A stretch of DNA of 37,683 nt from Paenibacillus abyssi (GTDB lineage Bacteria > Bacillota > Bacilli > Paenibacillales > Paenibacillaceae): assembly GCF_014640295.1 (NCBI RefSeq), contig NZ_BMGR01000024.1, positions 1 to 37,683 on the forward strand, read 5' to 3'. Positions 15,930 to 24,577 of the stretch are shown piece after piece; the first letter of the stretch is position 1; every line of letters starts with the position of its first letter. The translations under genes and the position numbers were made by a program. A model generated the notes under the pieces. It worked only from the letters and a program-made list of their open reading frames with translations, was not told the origin of the DNA and made no database searches.

Positions 15930-18364
15930 ATCGGCACCTCCTTTGATTGCTTTGTACTTTTATGAGCATCCTGCATCATAGACCAGATCCGGCTCGGCGT
16001 CAAAGGCAGGCTGTCAATGGTGATCCCCAGCGGCGAGAGCGCATCCGCTACCGCATTGGCGATGACCGCCGGGGCGCTCATCGTGTTGCCTTCGCCCAAT
16101 CCTTTCGCCCCAAGCGGGGTTAATGGAGATGCCGTTTCAAAATGTTTGATCGTTACATCCGGGATTTCGGTGGCCGTCGGGCACAAGTAATCCATGAAGC
16201 TTCCGGTCAAGAAATGGCCGTTGCTGTCATAAGCCAGTTCTTCATATAAGGCGCCGCCAAGCCCATGCACCAATCCCCCCATAATCTGGCCTTCAACAAT
16301 GAGCGGATTGAGCAGCTTACCTGCATCATGGACCGTAAAATAGTCCAAAATCTTCACTTCTCCGGTATCCGCATCGATCTCCACTGTCACCGCATCGGCG
16401 ACAAATCCATAGGTTGCAGAGCCGTTTACATGATCGTTCTCGTCAGGAGGAAGCGCGTTATCCATTGAGTAGAAAGCGGTTTCATGAATACCTGGCTCCA
16501 TCCCGCTTGGCAGGCCCTGCGGATTCCAATGGGCGGATCCGATCAGTCTTTTCAAAGAAAGCTGCTGCTGCGGATCGTCCCGGACGATCACCTTTCCATT
16601 CTCGATATCAAGCGCTGCTGGAGGCTGCTTCAGCTGCTCTGCCGCGATATTCAACAATTTATCACGGACTTTTTCAGCCGCCTTATACACGGCACTGGAG
16701 CCGATCGATGCAAAGCGGCTGGAATAGCTGCCAGATGCCACTGACCAGGGGCTCGTCAAGGTATCCATCTCGGCAATTACCCTGACCGACTGCGGATCGA
16801 CGCCCAGCACTTCACCTACGATCTGGGCTGCGACCGTTTCATGGCCTTGCCCGGTAGGCGTCGTACTGATCCTTACAGCAATTCCGCCCATCGGATCGAT
16901 CGATACGGTCGCCCCTTCAGCGCTGCCCGATTTGGGCAGCGACTTCGCCCGCTGCTCCGGCGTAAGCGCAATCGTAATATAACCCATATTTGAGCCGGAC
17001 GGTTCTACGATGCAGGCCAATCCGATGCCCAGATACTTCCCTTCCTCACGGGCTTTCGCCTGGCGCTCCCGAAACTCGCGGTAATTGGCCATTTCCAACG
17101 CTTTTTCGAATGCAGCTGTGTAATCTCCGCTGTCATAAACGCCTCCGGATGGAGTTGTATAAGGAAATTCCTCCGTTTGGATGAGGTTGCGCCTGATGAC
17201 GTCTGCCGGATCCATTCCCAGCTGTTCAGCAATCATGTGCATGATCCTCTCCAAAGGAAAATAAAGCTGCTGTCCGCCATAACCCCGAATCAAACCCGTC
17301 GGGCTTTTATTCGTCATAACAGCGATCGTTTCCATATGCAGATTGGGAATCCTGTACGCTCCGGTGCTATTGGAGTGCGTCCGGTACAGACAAGCCGGCT
17401 CTGGAGCCCGGATATAACCGCCTACACTGTCGGCCATCTTCATCTTGAGCCCAGTTACAGTGCCGTCAAGTTTCACGGCCGCCTCGATCCAGGTTACTCT
17501 GTCCGTCCCGCTGGAGCTTGCCGTCAGATGCTCTTGACGGTCTTCGATCCATTTCACCGGCAGCCCGAGCTTTTTGGAGACAACCCCCATCAGTACCATA
17601 TAAGGAAATACGCCTGACTTGATTCCGTAGCTGCCTCCGACATCCTTCGGGATTATAATCCGCAGATGATTGCTTGGCATCTGCAGGGCAGCCGCCATTA
17701 CCGATTGCAGCGTGAACGGGCCGTGGAAATTCGACCAGATGGTCAGATGGTTTCCGCTCGATTCATACTGGGCGATCACCCCGTAGGTTTCCACTGGCGT
17801 CGCGCTGTATTTTGGAAAACGAAATTTATGTTTGATGACATGATCTGCTTCTGCAAATGCGCGATCCACATCGCCGTAATCAAAAAATCGATGATTGGCG
17901 ATATTGGAGCCGACTTCATCATGGAGAAGCGGAGCATCCTGTTCCAGGGCTTTCTCAATATCGACTACGGCGGGAAGCGGTTCATAGTCCACTTCGATCG
18001 CCTCCAGCGCATCTTCCGCCAAATACCGGTTTTTTGCTACGACGACAGCGACCGGCTCACCTACAAACCGCACTTTCTCCACAGCCAGCGAATAGTATTT
18101 TACCGGGGCGGTGACGCCTACCGGAAACGGTACGGTCATCCTCGCGATGTCTTCTCCCGTAACGACGCCTTTCACGCCCGGCATCCGTTCCGCCTTCTCC
18201 GTACGGATCGCTTTAATCCTTGCATGCGGATAAGGGCTGCGTAAAATAGCGGCATGATGAATGTTTGGAAGCGGATTCAAATCTTCGATAAAGGTACCCT
18301 GTCCGGAAGTAAGCCGCGCATCCTCAACCCGTGCCATCGGCTGACCGATTCGATTCTGTTTCAT
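15926..18364 (-). CDS. Molybdenum hydroxylase large subunit (CoxL/HmfA-like, candidate 2-furoyl-CoA dehydrogenase)
   Basis: An 812-residue molybdopterin-cytosine-dinucleotide-binding subunit of the xanthine dehydrogenase family. Seen: IGQPMARVEDARLTSGQGTF at the N-terminus, the Q-loop region KDVGGSYGIKSGVFPY, the active-site loop TGLIRGYGGQQLYF, and the catalytic Glu758 in GAKGLGEG. The active-site loop lacks the cysteine of true CO dehydrogenase (AYRCSFR), so CO is not the substrate. ATG 18364 follows AAGGGAGGG. With ligase and crotonase genes in the same run, a ring hydroxylation of an acyl-CoA is likely. No XdhC/CoxI-type or MCD-synthesis gene is in the window. Confidence 0.93.
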   Translation of the reverse strand: MKQNRIGQPMARVEDARLTSGQGTFIEDLNPLPNIHHAAILRSPYPHARIKAIRTEKAERMPGVKGVVTGEDIARMTVPFPVGVTAPVKYYSLAVEKVRFVGEPVAVVVAKNRYLAEDALEAIEVDYEPLPAVVDIEKALEQDAPLLHDEVGSNIANHRFFDYGDVDRAFAEADHVIKHKFRFPKYSATPVETYGVIAQYESSGNHLTIWSNFHGPFTLQSVMAAALQMPSNHLRIIIPKDVGGSYGIKSGVFPYMVLMGVVSKKLGLPVKWIEDRQEHLTASSSGTDRVTWIEAAVKLDGTVTGLKMKMADSVGGYIRAPEPACLYRTHSNSTGAYRIPNLHMETIAVMTNKSPTGLIRGYGGQQLYFPLERIMHMIAEQLGMDPADVIRRNLIQTEEFPYTTPSGGVYDSGDYTAAFEKALEMANYREFRERQAKAREEGKYLGIGLACIVEPSGSNMGYITIALTPEQRAKSLPKSGSAEGATVSIDPMGGIAVRISTTPTGQGHETVAAQIVGEVLGVDPQSVRVIAEMDTLTSPWSVASGSYSSRFASIGSSAVYKAAEKVRDKLLNIAAEQLKQPPAALDIENGKVIVRDDPQQQLSLKRLIGSAHWNPQGLPSGMEPGIHETAFYSMDNALPPDENDHVNGSATYGFVADAVTVEIDADTGEVKILDYFTVHDAGKLLNPLIVEGQIMGGLVHGLGGALYEELAYDSNGHFLTGSFMDYLCPTATEIPDVTIKHFETASPLTPLGAKGLGEGNTMSAPAVIANAVADALSPLGITIDSLPLTPSRIWSMMQDAHKSTKQSKEVPI

Positions 18365-18450
18365 TTGCGGAACCCTCCCTTGCTCTTATAATAAGAAAGA
18401 ATCCCTTCATATGGTTTTAATATTGTTTCATCCTGACTTTGAATATTTCA

Positions 18451-19224
18451 CTATTCACTCATGAAACCTGAGAACAGGCTCCTGTATTCCGTAGGCGTCT
18501 TGCCTTCCAGCCGTTTAAATGTCGTGGCAAAGTAACCTGCATTAGCGAATCCGGTATTGTTCGCAATGACTTCAATGGGCAGGGACGTCACTTTAATAAG
18601 GCGCTTGGATTGCTCTACCCTGTACTTTGTCAGATACTCAATAAACGTAACGCCCATCTCCGCTTTGAATAGGCGGCTGAAATGGGAAGCGCTCAGATAA
18701 ACCCAATCCGCGACATCGTTTAACGTAATCGGCTCGTAGAAGTGGCTGTGAATATATCGGATGACGCTCTGGATCGGATTTCCCAGATCGATCTCCACCG
18801 GCTTTTTAGGAGCTCCGGCATTCCCCAGAACATTCGTTTCTTTCATTAAATTCGGAAGCAGCAACCGGTCCAGCGATGTGAGCAGCTCCACATTCGAAAG
18901 CGGTTTCAGAAAGTATCTGGAAAAACCTTCATTCATGCACAGCTGAACCATGTCAAACATTTTCAGGTGGGTGGCTACTATAATTGAAACCTGCGGTTTT
19001 AATTCCAGCACTTTTTTCCCCAGCTTCACCCCGTCCATATCAGGAAGGGATAAATCCAGAATGACGATATCAGGCTGATTTTGCTTCAATAAAACCAGTC
19101 CCCGGTCCGCTGAACCCGCTTCATATATCGAGAGGTAATTGTACTGGCTTTCTTCAATGATCAAACGAATGTGTTGGCGGCTCTCCGCTTCATCATCTAT
19201 TATCAGTACTCCGGCCACGACCAT
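18451..19224 (-). CDS. Response regulator, REC plus AraC-type HTH (YesN-like)
   Basis: A 257-residue regulator. The receiver domain (about 1-120) has the acidic pair Asp10/Asp11, phospho-acceptor Asp57 (VILDLSLPDMDG), Thr85 and Lys107 (FLKPLS). The C-terminal AraC/XylS domain (about 150-250) has two helix-turn-helices, DVADWVYLSASHFSRLFK and IEVIANNTGFANAGYFATTFKR. ATG 19224 lies very near AGGGGGAGGG; GTG 19218 is possible. It sits 14 bases behind ligase 2 and in front of the Mo genes, so it very likely activates this cluster. No histidine kinase is encoded in the window. Confidence 0.92.
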   Translation of the reverse strand: MVVAGVLIIDDEAESRQHIRLIIEESQYNYLSIYEAGSADRGLVLLKQNQPDIVILDLSLPDMDGVKLGKKVLELKPQVSIIVATHLKMFDMVQLCMNEGFSRYFLKPLSNVELLTSLDRLLLPNLMKETNVLGNAGAPKKPVEIDLGNPIQSVIRYIHSHFYEPITLNDVADWVYLSASHFSRLFKAEMGVTFIEYLTKYRVEQSKRLIKVTSLPIEVIANNTGFANAGYFATTFKRLEGKTPTEYRSLFSGFMSE

Positions 19225-19238
19225 CCCTCCCCCTAATT

Positions 19239-20771
19239 TCAGATATTCGAGAAATGCTCGTTCTTCAATTCACGGCGCAAAATCTTTCCGGAAGGATTTT
19301 TGGGAATCTGCGGAATGAACACATATTTTCGCGGACGCTTAAAATTGGACAGCTTCGGGTGCTGCTTACAGAATTGATCCAATTCCTGAACGGTGACCGT
19401 CATGTCCTTCGGCACGATGAAGGCCGCCACGATCTGTCCCCAATGCTCATCCTCTTCCCCGATCACGACGGCTTCCAATACCTTAGGGTGCTGAAGCAGT
19501 ATCTCCTCGATCTCGGTAGGAGATATATTTTCCCCGCCGGAAATGACCATCTCGTCCACTCTTCCAACCACATAGAGATCTCCATCCTCATCAAAGTAAC
19601 CCAGATCGCCCGTGTAGTACCAGTGGTTTCGGATCGCTTTTCGCGTGGCGTCGGGACGGTTCCAATACCCTTTAAAGGCTTCGATCGAATCCGCTTGAAC
19701 GATGATTTCCCCGATCTCTCCCGGCTGAACAATAGGCTCGGGTACCACAGCGGATTCCGTATCGGAGCGAACCAGCCGGATCTTTTGATGGATCCCGGGC
19801 CTTCCAGCACAGCCCGGCTTCTCGTCAAGAATAGAACAGGTCGTGAAGGTATAAATTTCCGTACTGCCGTAATGGTTGATAAAGTGTGCGGGCTTCAGCA
19901 GTTCAAAGCATTTCTTCGTTAACGGCGCGGACATCGGTGCGCCTGCGTAACCAATTTTCTTCAGTGCGGAAAGATCAAATTCGGAAAAGCTCGGGTCATT
20001 TAACAATTCCCGGTACATCGTAGGAAACATATAGAGGGTACTGATCTTTTCTTCAGACAACAGCGACAATGATTTGCGGGCGTCGAAGTCCGGGGATAGC
20101 ACATATTTACCGTTTAACACGCACATGGAAAGCAGAGAGCGAATGCCCATCGTATGGTATAACGGCATCGCGCCAAGTGTGCTATCAAAAAGCTCATAGT
20201 GATTTTGGATGATGTGCGCCATCGTCGAGGCATATTCATTCTCGTGGAACCTCGGAACACCCTTGGGCACGCCGGTCGTCCCCGAAGTATAGAGCATGAC
20301 AGCGATATCGTCGCTGCTGCAAGTGATACCGTTATATTCAATGGAGCCCCTTGCGGTCAGCTCTTGATACGAAAGGTCTCCATCTTCTTGTTCCAGGCTG
20401 ATCAAGATCGGCCGTTCATTAAATTTGGCGTTCATCACCGAGCGTTGGCTGGATTTTTCATAGAAGATAATTTTGGGCTCCGCATCATTTATGCAGTATT
20501 GAGTATCCTCCGGGGAATGGCGCAGATTAATCGGTGTATAGATCGCACCCAGCTTCTGCACCGCCCAAAACACACTTACTGTCTCCATCCGATTTTTGAG
20601 CAGGACCATGATGCGGTCCCGTTTCACAACGCCTAATTTCTGCAGGGAGGAGGCAAGCCGGGTTACTTCTTCATTTAATTGCCTGAAGGTAATTACCCGA
20701 TTGTCCTGTACAAGCGCAGTTTTGTTTGGATATCGCTGGGCGGCATAATCAAAAACAGTTCCCAAATCCAT
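19239..20771 (-). CDS. Second acyl-CoA ligase, paralogue of the one at 12500-14059
   Basis: A 510-residue AMP-forming CoA ligase with LYTSGTTGVPKGVPRFH, AMPLYHTMGIRSLL, NHYGSTEIYTF, HWYYTGDLGYF and catalytic lysine in KNPSGKILRRE. ATG 20771 was chosen because GAGGTGAT precedes it by seven bases and both ligases then begin MDLGT(L/V)F. The two proteins match along their whole length, including the unusual VPR(S/F)H(K/E)NEY and MAHIIQN-type region, so they arose by duplication and probably accept related acids (for example 2-furoate and a ring-substituted or chain acid). First of a gene pair with the regulator. Confidence 0.9.
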   Translation of the reverse strand: MDLGTVFDYAAQRYPNKTALVQDNRVITFRQLNEEVTRLASSLQKLGVVKRDRIMVLLKNRMETVSVFWAVQKLGAIYTPINLRHSPEDTQYCINDAEPKIIFYEKSSQRSVMNAKFNERPILISLEQEDGDLSYQELTARGSIEYNGITCSSDDIAVMLYTSGTTGVPKGVPRFHENEYASTMAHIIQNHYELFDSTLGAMPLYHTMGIRSLLSMCVLNGKYVLSPDFDARKSLSLLSEEKISTLYMFPTMYRELLNDPSFSEFDLSALKKIGYAGAPMSAPLTKKCFELLKPAHFINHYGSTEIYTFTTCSILDEKPGCAGRPGIHQKIRLVRSDTESAVVPEPIVQPGEIGEIIVQADSIEAFKGYWNRPDATRKAIRNHWYYTGDLGYFDEDGDLYVVGRVDEMVISGGENISPTEIEEILLQHPKVLEAVVIGEEDEHWGQIVAAFIVPKDMTVTVQELDQFCKQHPKLSNFKRPRKYVFIPQIPKNPSGKILRRELKNEHFSNI

Positions 20772-20861
20772 GGTGACCATCACCTCGATCGTCAATTAAT
20801 TAATAGTTTACAATGAGTCCGATCAGCAAATCTTTGTTTTTTTGATGCGGGCGCTTCTACA

Positions 20862-20884
20862 AAACAATCATATCATTATTGTTT
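20862..20884. repeat. AT-rich inverted repeat behind the malic enzyme gene
   Basis: AAACAAT (20862-20868) and ATTGTTT (20878-20884) are perfect seven-base arms around nine bases, overlapping the last codon region downstream of the malic enzyme stop. It could be a weak terminator or an operator in front of ligase 2. The remaining 80 bases to the ligase start hold a possible TTGCTG-18-TATTAA promoter. Confidence 0.3.
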
Positions 20885-20888
20885 TTCC

Positions 20889-22310
20889 TTATACAAATTC
20901 ATGCGGTATTTTGCGCGCTACGCCGGTTTCAATCGCTGCCTCAATCACTTTTTTTCGAACAACCTCTACGATCCGGTTATTGAAAACGCTGGGTATGATA
21001 TACTGTTCATTCCGTTCATCATCCTGAACGATCGAAGCGATTCCATAAGCAGCCGCAAGCTTCATTTTCTCATTGATTGCCGTCGCCTGGCAATCCAATG
21101 CCCCTCTAAAAATCCCCGGGAAACACAATACGTTGTTCAGCTGATTCGGGTAGTCGGATCTTCCGGTGGCCATCACCCTTACGTACGGCTCGGCAACTTC
21201 CGGCAATATTTCCGGATTCGGATTGGCCATTGCAAACACGATCGGATCAGGGGCCATTTTTTTCAGATCCTCCACTGAAATAACATTAGGGCCGGACAAG
21301 CCGATAAACACATCCGCATCCAACATTGCATCCGATAACGTACCTGTCACATTATCAGGATTGGAGTGATCGGCATACCACTGAAAGATCGGATTGCTGT
21401 AATTCTCTCCCCGGTGCAGAATACCAACGGATCGTGTTGCTCCGACGATATGTTTTACCCCTGCAGCCATCAACATTTTCGTGCAGGCTACCCCTGCAGC
21501 CCCAATGCCGCTAAACACCACTTTAATATCTTCCATTCGCTTATTTACGATTTTTAGCGCATTGATTAAGCCCGCTAGCATGACGACTGCCGTTCCGTGC
21601 TGATCATCATGAAAGACCGGGATATCGAGTTCCTGCTTTAACCGTTCTTCAATTTCGAAGCAGCGCGGGGAAGAAATATCCTCCAGGTTGATTCCGCCGA
21701 ATACCGGTGCGATCGATTTGACGATCTGGATGATCTCTTCCGTATTTTTCGTATTTAAGCAGATGGGGAAGGAATCGATGCCCGCCATTTCTTTAAACAG
21801 CATTGCTTTTCCTTCCATCACCGGCATAGACGCAATAGGACCGATATCTCCCAGACCGAGCACGGCCGTACCATCGGTTACGACAGCAACCGTATTCCGT
21901 TTGATCGTCAAGGAGTAGGCCTTAGCCGGATCATGATGCAGAGCCATACAGACACGGGCTACACCAGGCGTATACACATGGGAGAGATCGTCGCGATTTT
22001 TGATCGGCACCTTCGATTGAATCTCCAGCTTGCCGCCCAAATGCATCAAAAAGGTTCGGTCCGAAAAATTAACGACCTTCACTCCCGCGACATTGCGGAC
22101 GCTTTCTATTAATGCCGCTTCATTCTCCGAGTTGGATACCGATACGGTAATATCGCGGGTGGTAAGCAGCTTGCCACTGTTCACAATATCCACGGCCGTA
22201 ATCTCGCCGCCCGCCTCATGGATCGCATTCGCGATTTCAATAAAAGCGACGTTTTGTTCAATTTCCAGACGCAGCACAATGGTATAACTTCCGCTTGTTT
22301 GGCTTTTCAT
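20889..22310 (-). CDS. NAD(P)-dependent malic enzyme with N-terminal ACT domain
   Basis: A 473-residue prokaryotic malic enzyme that decarboxylates malate to pyruvate. Residues about 5-85 form an ACT domain (YTIVLRLEIEQNVAFIEIA), which usually binds a small regulator. The catalytic part has HVYTPGVARVC with the Tyr, the lysine in the VVTDGTAVLGLGDIGP region, metal ligands in NLEDISSPRCF and FHDDQHGTAVV, and the Rossmann motif FSGIGAAGVACTKML. ATG 22310 follows AAGGGG. It sits between two hairpin-bounded units within the catabolic island; its product pyruvate would supply gluconeogenic precursors during growth on a 2-oxoglutarate-yielding substrate. Confidence 0.93.
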   Translation of the reverse strand: MKSQTSGSYTIVLRLEIEQNVAFIEIANAIHEAGGEITAVDIVNSGKLLTTRDITVSVSNSENEAALIESVRNVAGVKVVNFSDRTFLMHLGGKLEIQSKVPIKNRDDLSHVYTPGVARVCMALHHDPAKAYSLTIKRNTVAVVTDGTAVLGLGDIGPIASMPVMEGKAMLFKEMAGIDSFPICLNTKNTEEIIQIVKSIAPVFGGINLEDISSPRCFEIEERLKQELDIPVFHDDQHGTAVVMLAGLINALKIVNKRMEDIKVVFSGIGAAGVACTKMLMAAGVKHIVGATRSVGILHRGENYSNPIFQWYADHSNPDNVTGTLSDAMLDADVFIGLSGPNVISVEDLKKMAPDPIVFAMANPNPEILPEVAEPYVRVMATGRSDYPNQLNNVLCFPGIFRGALDCQATAINEKMKLAAAYGIASIVQDDERNEQYIIPSVFNNRIVEVVRKKVIEAAIETGVARKIPHEFV

Positions 22311-22432
22311 GTTTTATCCCCTTTTTTTATAAAATAATAGAATCGTCAGCTAACTATAAATGATTTCTTGCGCGTGTGGTTTAGATAAAATAGCATTATT
22401 ACTTTGTCATTTATGCTCTACCCGGATACAAA

Positions 22433-22464
22433 TGACCCTCCTGCTTTTGATCACAGAAGGGTCA
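22433..22464 (-). terminator. Terminator-like hairpin behind the alcohol dehydrogenase gene
   Basis: TGACCCTTCTG and CAGGAGGGTCA (minus strand) form an 11-bp stem with one mismatch and a 10-base loop, followed by a short TTTGTAT. It suggests that the dehydrogenase gene is its own unit, or that only part of the transcripts continue. Confidence 0.65.
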
Positions 22465-22479
22465 ATAATTTCTGTTATA

Positions 22480-23577
22480 TCATCCGATCTTCAGGATCGG
22501 TTTGATCGTGACGCCTGTCTCGGAATCTGCCGCAGCTTGATTGATCTCTTCCAGGGAATAAAATTTGACGAGCTTATCAAATGGAAATTTACCCTGCTTA
22601 TACAATTCGATAAGCTGTGGAATAAAGATTTGCGGAATACTGGAACCCAGGAGCAGTCCCGTCACTTTCTTCTCGAACAAGATCGTGTTCACATCCAATG
22701 AAACCTCTGTGCCCAGCGCGGGAGCCCCGATGATAACGGTTGTCCCTAACGTCGCAAGGCAATCCACCGCCTGACGCAGCACCTCCGGCCGGCTTGTCGT
22801 TTCGATCGAATAATTGGCACCGCTGCCGGTTATTCGTTTGATCTCTTCTACCGTGTTTGTGTTTTTCGGATTAATGGTGTGTGTAGCGCCTAACTCTATG
22901 GCCATGGCAAGCCTGCTCTCTTGAACATCTACCGCAATGATTGTCCCGCAATTGGCAACCTTAGCCGCCATCAGTGCGCTTAATCCCACTGAACCGCAGC
23001 CAAACACTACAATGCTTGAGCCTAATTCAGGCTTCAGCTTATTAAGAACGGCACCGCTGCCGGTTTGTATGCCGCATCCAAGCGGGCCCAGAATCTCTAA
23101 AGGTACATCTTTGGTAACGCTTACAACATTTCGTTCAGAAGCAACAGCGTAGTAGGAAAAGCTGGATTGGCCGAAGAAGTTGGCAACGTCTTTACCGTCA
23201 TGCGTATGTAACCTGCATGTTCCATCGCCCATTGCGCCAGAGAAGTTCAGTTCATAAAAAGATTCACAAGCATACGGTCTGCCTGTCCGGCAGCTTGTGC
23301 AGGAGCCGCAGGAAGAAAAGGATAACACAACATGATCGCCTGGCTTTACGCTGGTTACCCCATCGCCAACCTTCTCGACAATACCGGAACCTTCATGCCC
23401 CAGCACAGCCGGCAGCGGAACCGGATAATACTGGTCCCGTACGATCAGATCGGTGTGGCAGATCCCTACGGCAACAATTCGAATTAATACTTCACCTGCT
23501 TTGGGATCATCGATTGTAATCGTATCGATTTCAAACGGTTCACCTTTTCCACGCGTAATCGCAGCTTTCGTTAACAT
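22480..23577 (-). CDS. Zn-dependent NAD(P) alcohol dehydrogenase, aryl-alcohol type
   Basis: A 365-residue medium-chain dehydrogenase. Catalytic zinc ligands are Cys40 (GICHTD), His61-Glu62 (GHEGSG) and Cys168 ([10 protein letters not shown]); the structural zinc has Cys90, Cys93, Cys96 and Cys104. The nucleotide motif is [13 protein letters not shown]. The [13 protein letters not shown] segment and overall length are those of benzyl/aryl-alcohol dehydrogenases (XylB-like). ATG 23577 follows AAAGGAGG. As the first gene of the catabolic block it would oxidise furfuryl or an aromatic alcohol to the aldehyde for the enzyme at 8325-9794, or reduce the aldehyde for detoxification. Confidence 0.92.
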   Translation of the reverse strand: MLTKAAITRGKGEPFEIDTITIDDPKAGEVLIRIVAVGICHTDLIVRDQYYPVPLPAVLGHEGSGIVEKVGDGVTSVKPGDHVVLSFSSCGSCTSCRTGRPYACESFYELNFSGAMGDGTCRLHTHDGKDVANFFGQSSFSYYAVASERNVVSVTKDVPLEILGPLGCGIQTGSGAVLNKLKPELGSSIVVFGCGSVGLSALMAAKVANCGTIIAVDVQESRLAMAIELGATHTINPKNTNTVEEIKRITGSGANYSIETTSRPEVLRQAVDCLATLGTTVIIGAPALGTEVSLDVNTILFEKKVTGLLLGSSIPQIFIPQLIELYKQGKFPFDKLVKFYSLEEINQAAADSETGVTIKPILKIG

Positions 23578-23763
23578 ACATATCCTCCTTTTATGAATAA
23601 AAATGGGCGGTGCTTTTACTTCAGTTTTACTATATCAAAATTTCATGGGCATGATACGGTTTTCACGCGGGTTGGTCATATTTTTGAAACCGATGCGATA
23701 AAATTTTGTAGATGCCTGCAGCGAGCAGAAATGGTAATCTGTTCCAGCTTGCAGAGATAATTG

Positions 23764-23802
23764 AAAAGCCCGACGGAGTGTATTCTCCATCGGGCTTGTT
23801 TT
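23764..23802 (-). terminator. Terminator of the DinB-like gene
   Basis: AAGCCCGATGGAG and CTCCGTCGGGCTT (minus strand, 23766-23797) with a six-base loop, followed by TTCAATT; the plus strand shows GTTTT, so it may work in both directions. The stem closely resembles the hairpin at 36524-36565. Confidence 0.8.
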
Positions 23803-23838
23803 AAATTTCTTAGGGCGGCAGCCGTTTCTGCTTGCTGC

Positions 23839-24300
23839 TTATTGTACGGCAGCTGCCGCTCTCTTCAGGGCCATAATATATCCGGCATGGGTGGCCTCAT
23901 GTCCGATACTGAAAACCAGCACTTCATCAAGCCGGCCAAAGTCTTTGAATGGAACCGTAATTTTCTCCTCCAGCCGCCCTTGAAGACGCGCGCGAATTCG
24001 GCCGGGCTGCTCTTCCAGAAGTTTGATTAATGCCGGCAAATCCGGCGGCGATGTCTGCCAATCTGCGGGCTTGGTGCCGTTGACGAACAGACTCATCAAT
24101 TCCTCAGGCAAATCAAGCGGCTCTGGAATTAAGCGAAATGCAAGCCTCTCCTGAGTCGTCAAAATATGCCCCAAATGCCAGCGGATGTTATTATTGAAAC
24201 CCGGTGGCACAACGTCCGCCTGCTGCTCGGATAATTCAGCGACAAGCGCCAACGTGCGGCTTCGGTTTAACTCAATCTGACTGAATACGATTTGTTCCAT
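23839..24300 (-). CDS. DinB/DUF664 family protein
   Basis: A 153-residue four-helix-bundle protein of the DinB (YfiT-like) superfamily. The three metal-binding histidines are recognisable: His in IRWHLGHIL near residue 39 and GHEATHAGYIMALKR near the C-terminus. Family members are probable metal-dependent thiol-transferases (some use bacillithiol); the substrate is unknown. ATG 24300 follows AAGGGGAG; the longer open frame upstream overlaps the promoter. Single-gene unit with promoter and terminator. Confidence 0.88.
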   Translation of the reverse strand: MEQIVFSQIELNRSRTLALVAELSEQQADVVPPGFNNNIRWHLGHILTTQERLAFRLIPEPLDLPEELMSLFVNGTKPADWQTSPPDLPALIKLLEEQPGRIRARLQGRLEEKITVPFKDFGRLDEVLVFSIGHEATHAGYIMALKRAAAAVQ

Positions 24301-24346
24301 TTCTGCAACTCCCCTTATCGTTGATCTGGCAAAGGCTCTTTCACCC

Positions 24347-24375
24347 ATAGTAACCTGATCAAAGAGGAAGGGCAA
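24347..24375 (-). promoter_or_regulatory. SigA-type promoter of the DinB-like gene
   Basis: Minus strand TTGCCC (24370-24375), 17-base spacer, TACTAT (24347-24352), about 45 bases before the start codon. Confidence 0.55.
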
Positions 24376-24577
24376 GTCTTTTGATTCACATTGAAAACAT
24401 ACATTGTACAAAGAACAACAGCTTCAAGCCCCCACGCATTCCATTCCGTCTACCAGAGCGCATTCCATATATCCGAATAACTTTTTTTGCAAAAAGCGCA
24501 ACATATTCCCCCTTTTAAAAGTCTGTAAATGTAGATTCACGATGTTGGATTTACGTCTTAATTCGGGAGATGTGGTG

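Noticed and set aside
15474-18364. Aerobic carbon monoxide dehydrogenase
   Set aside because: The large subunit lacks the active-site cysteine loop and the cluster has CoA ligases and a crotonase but no CoxDEF-type maturation genes.
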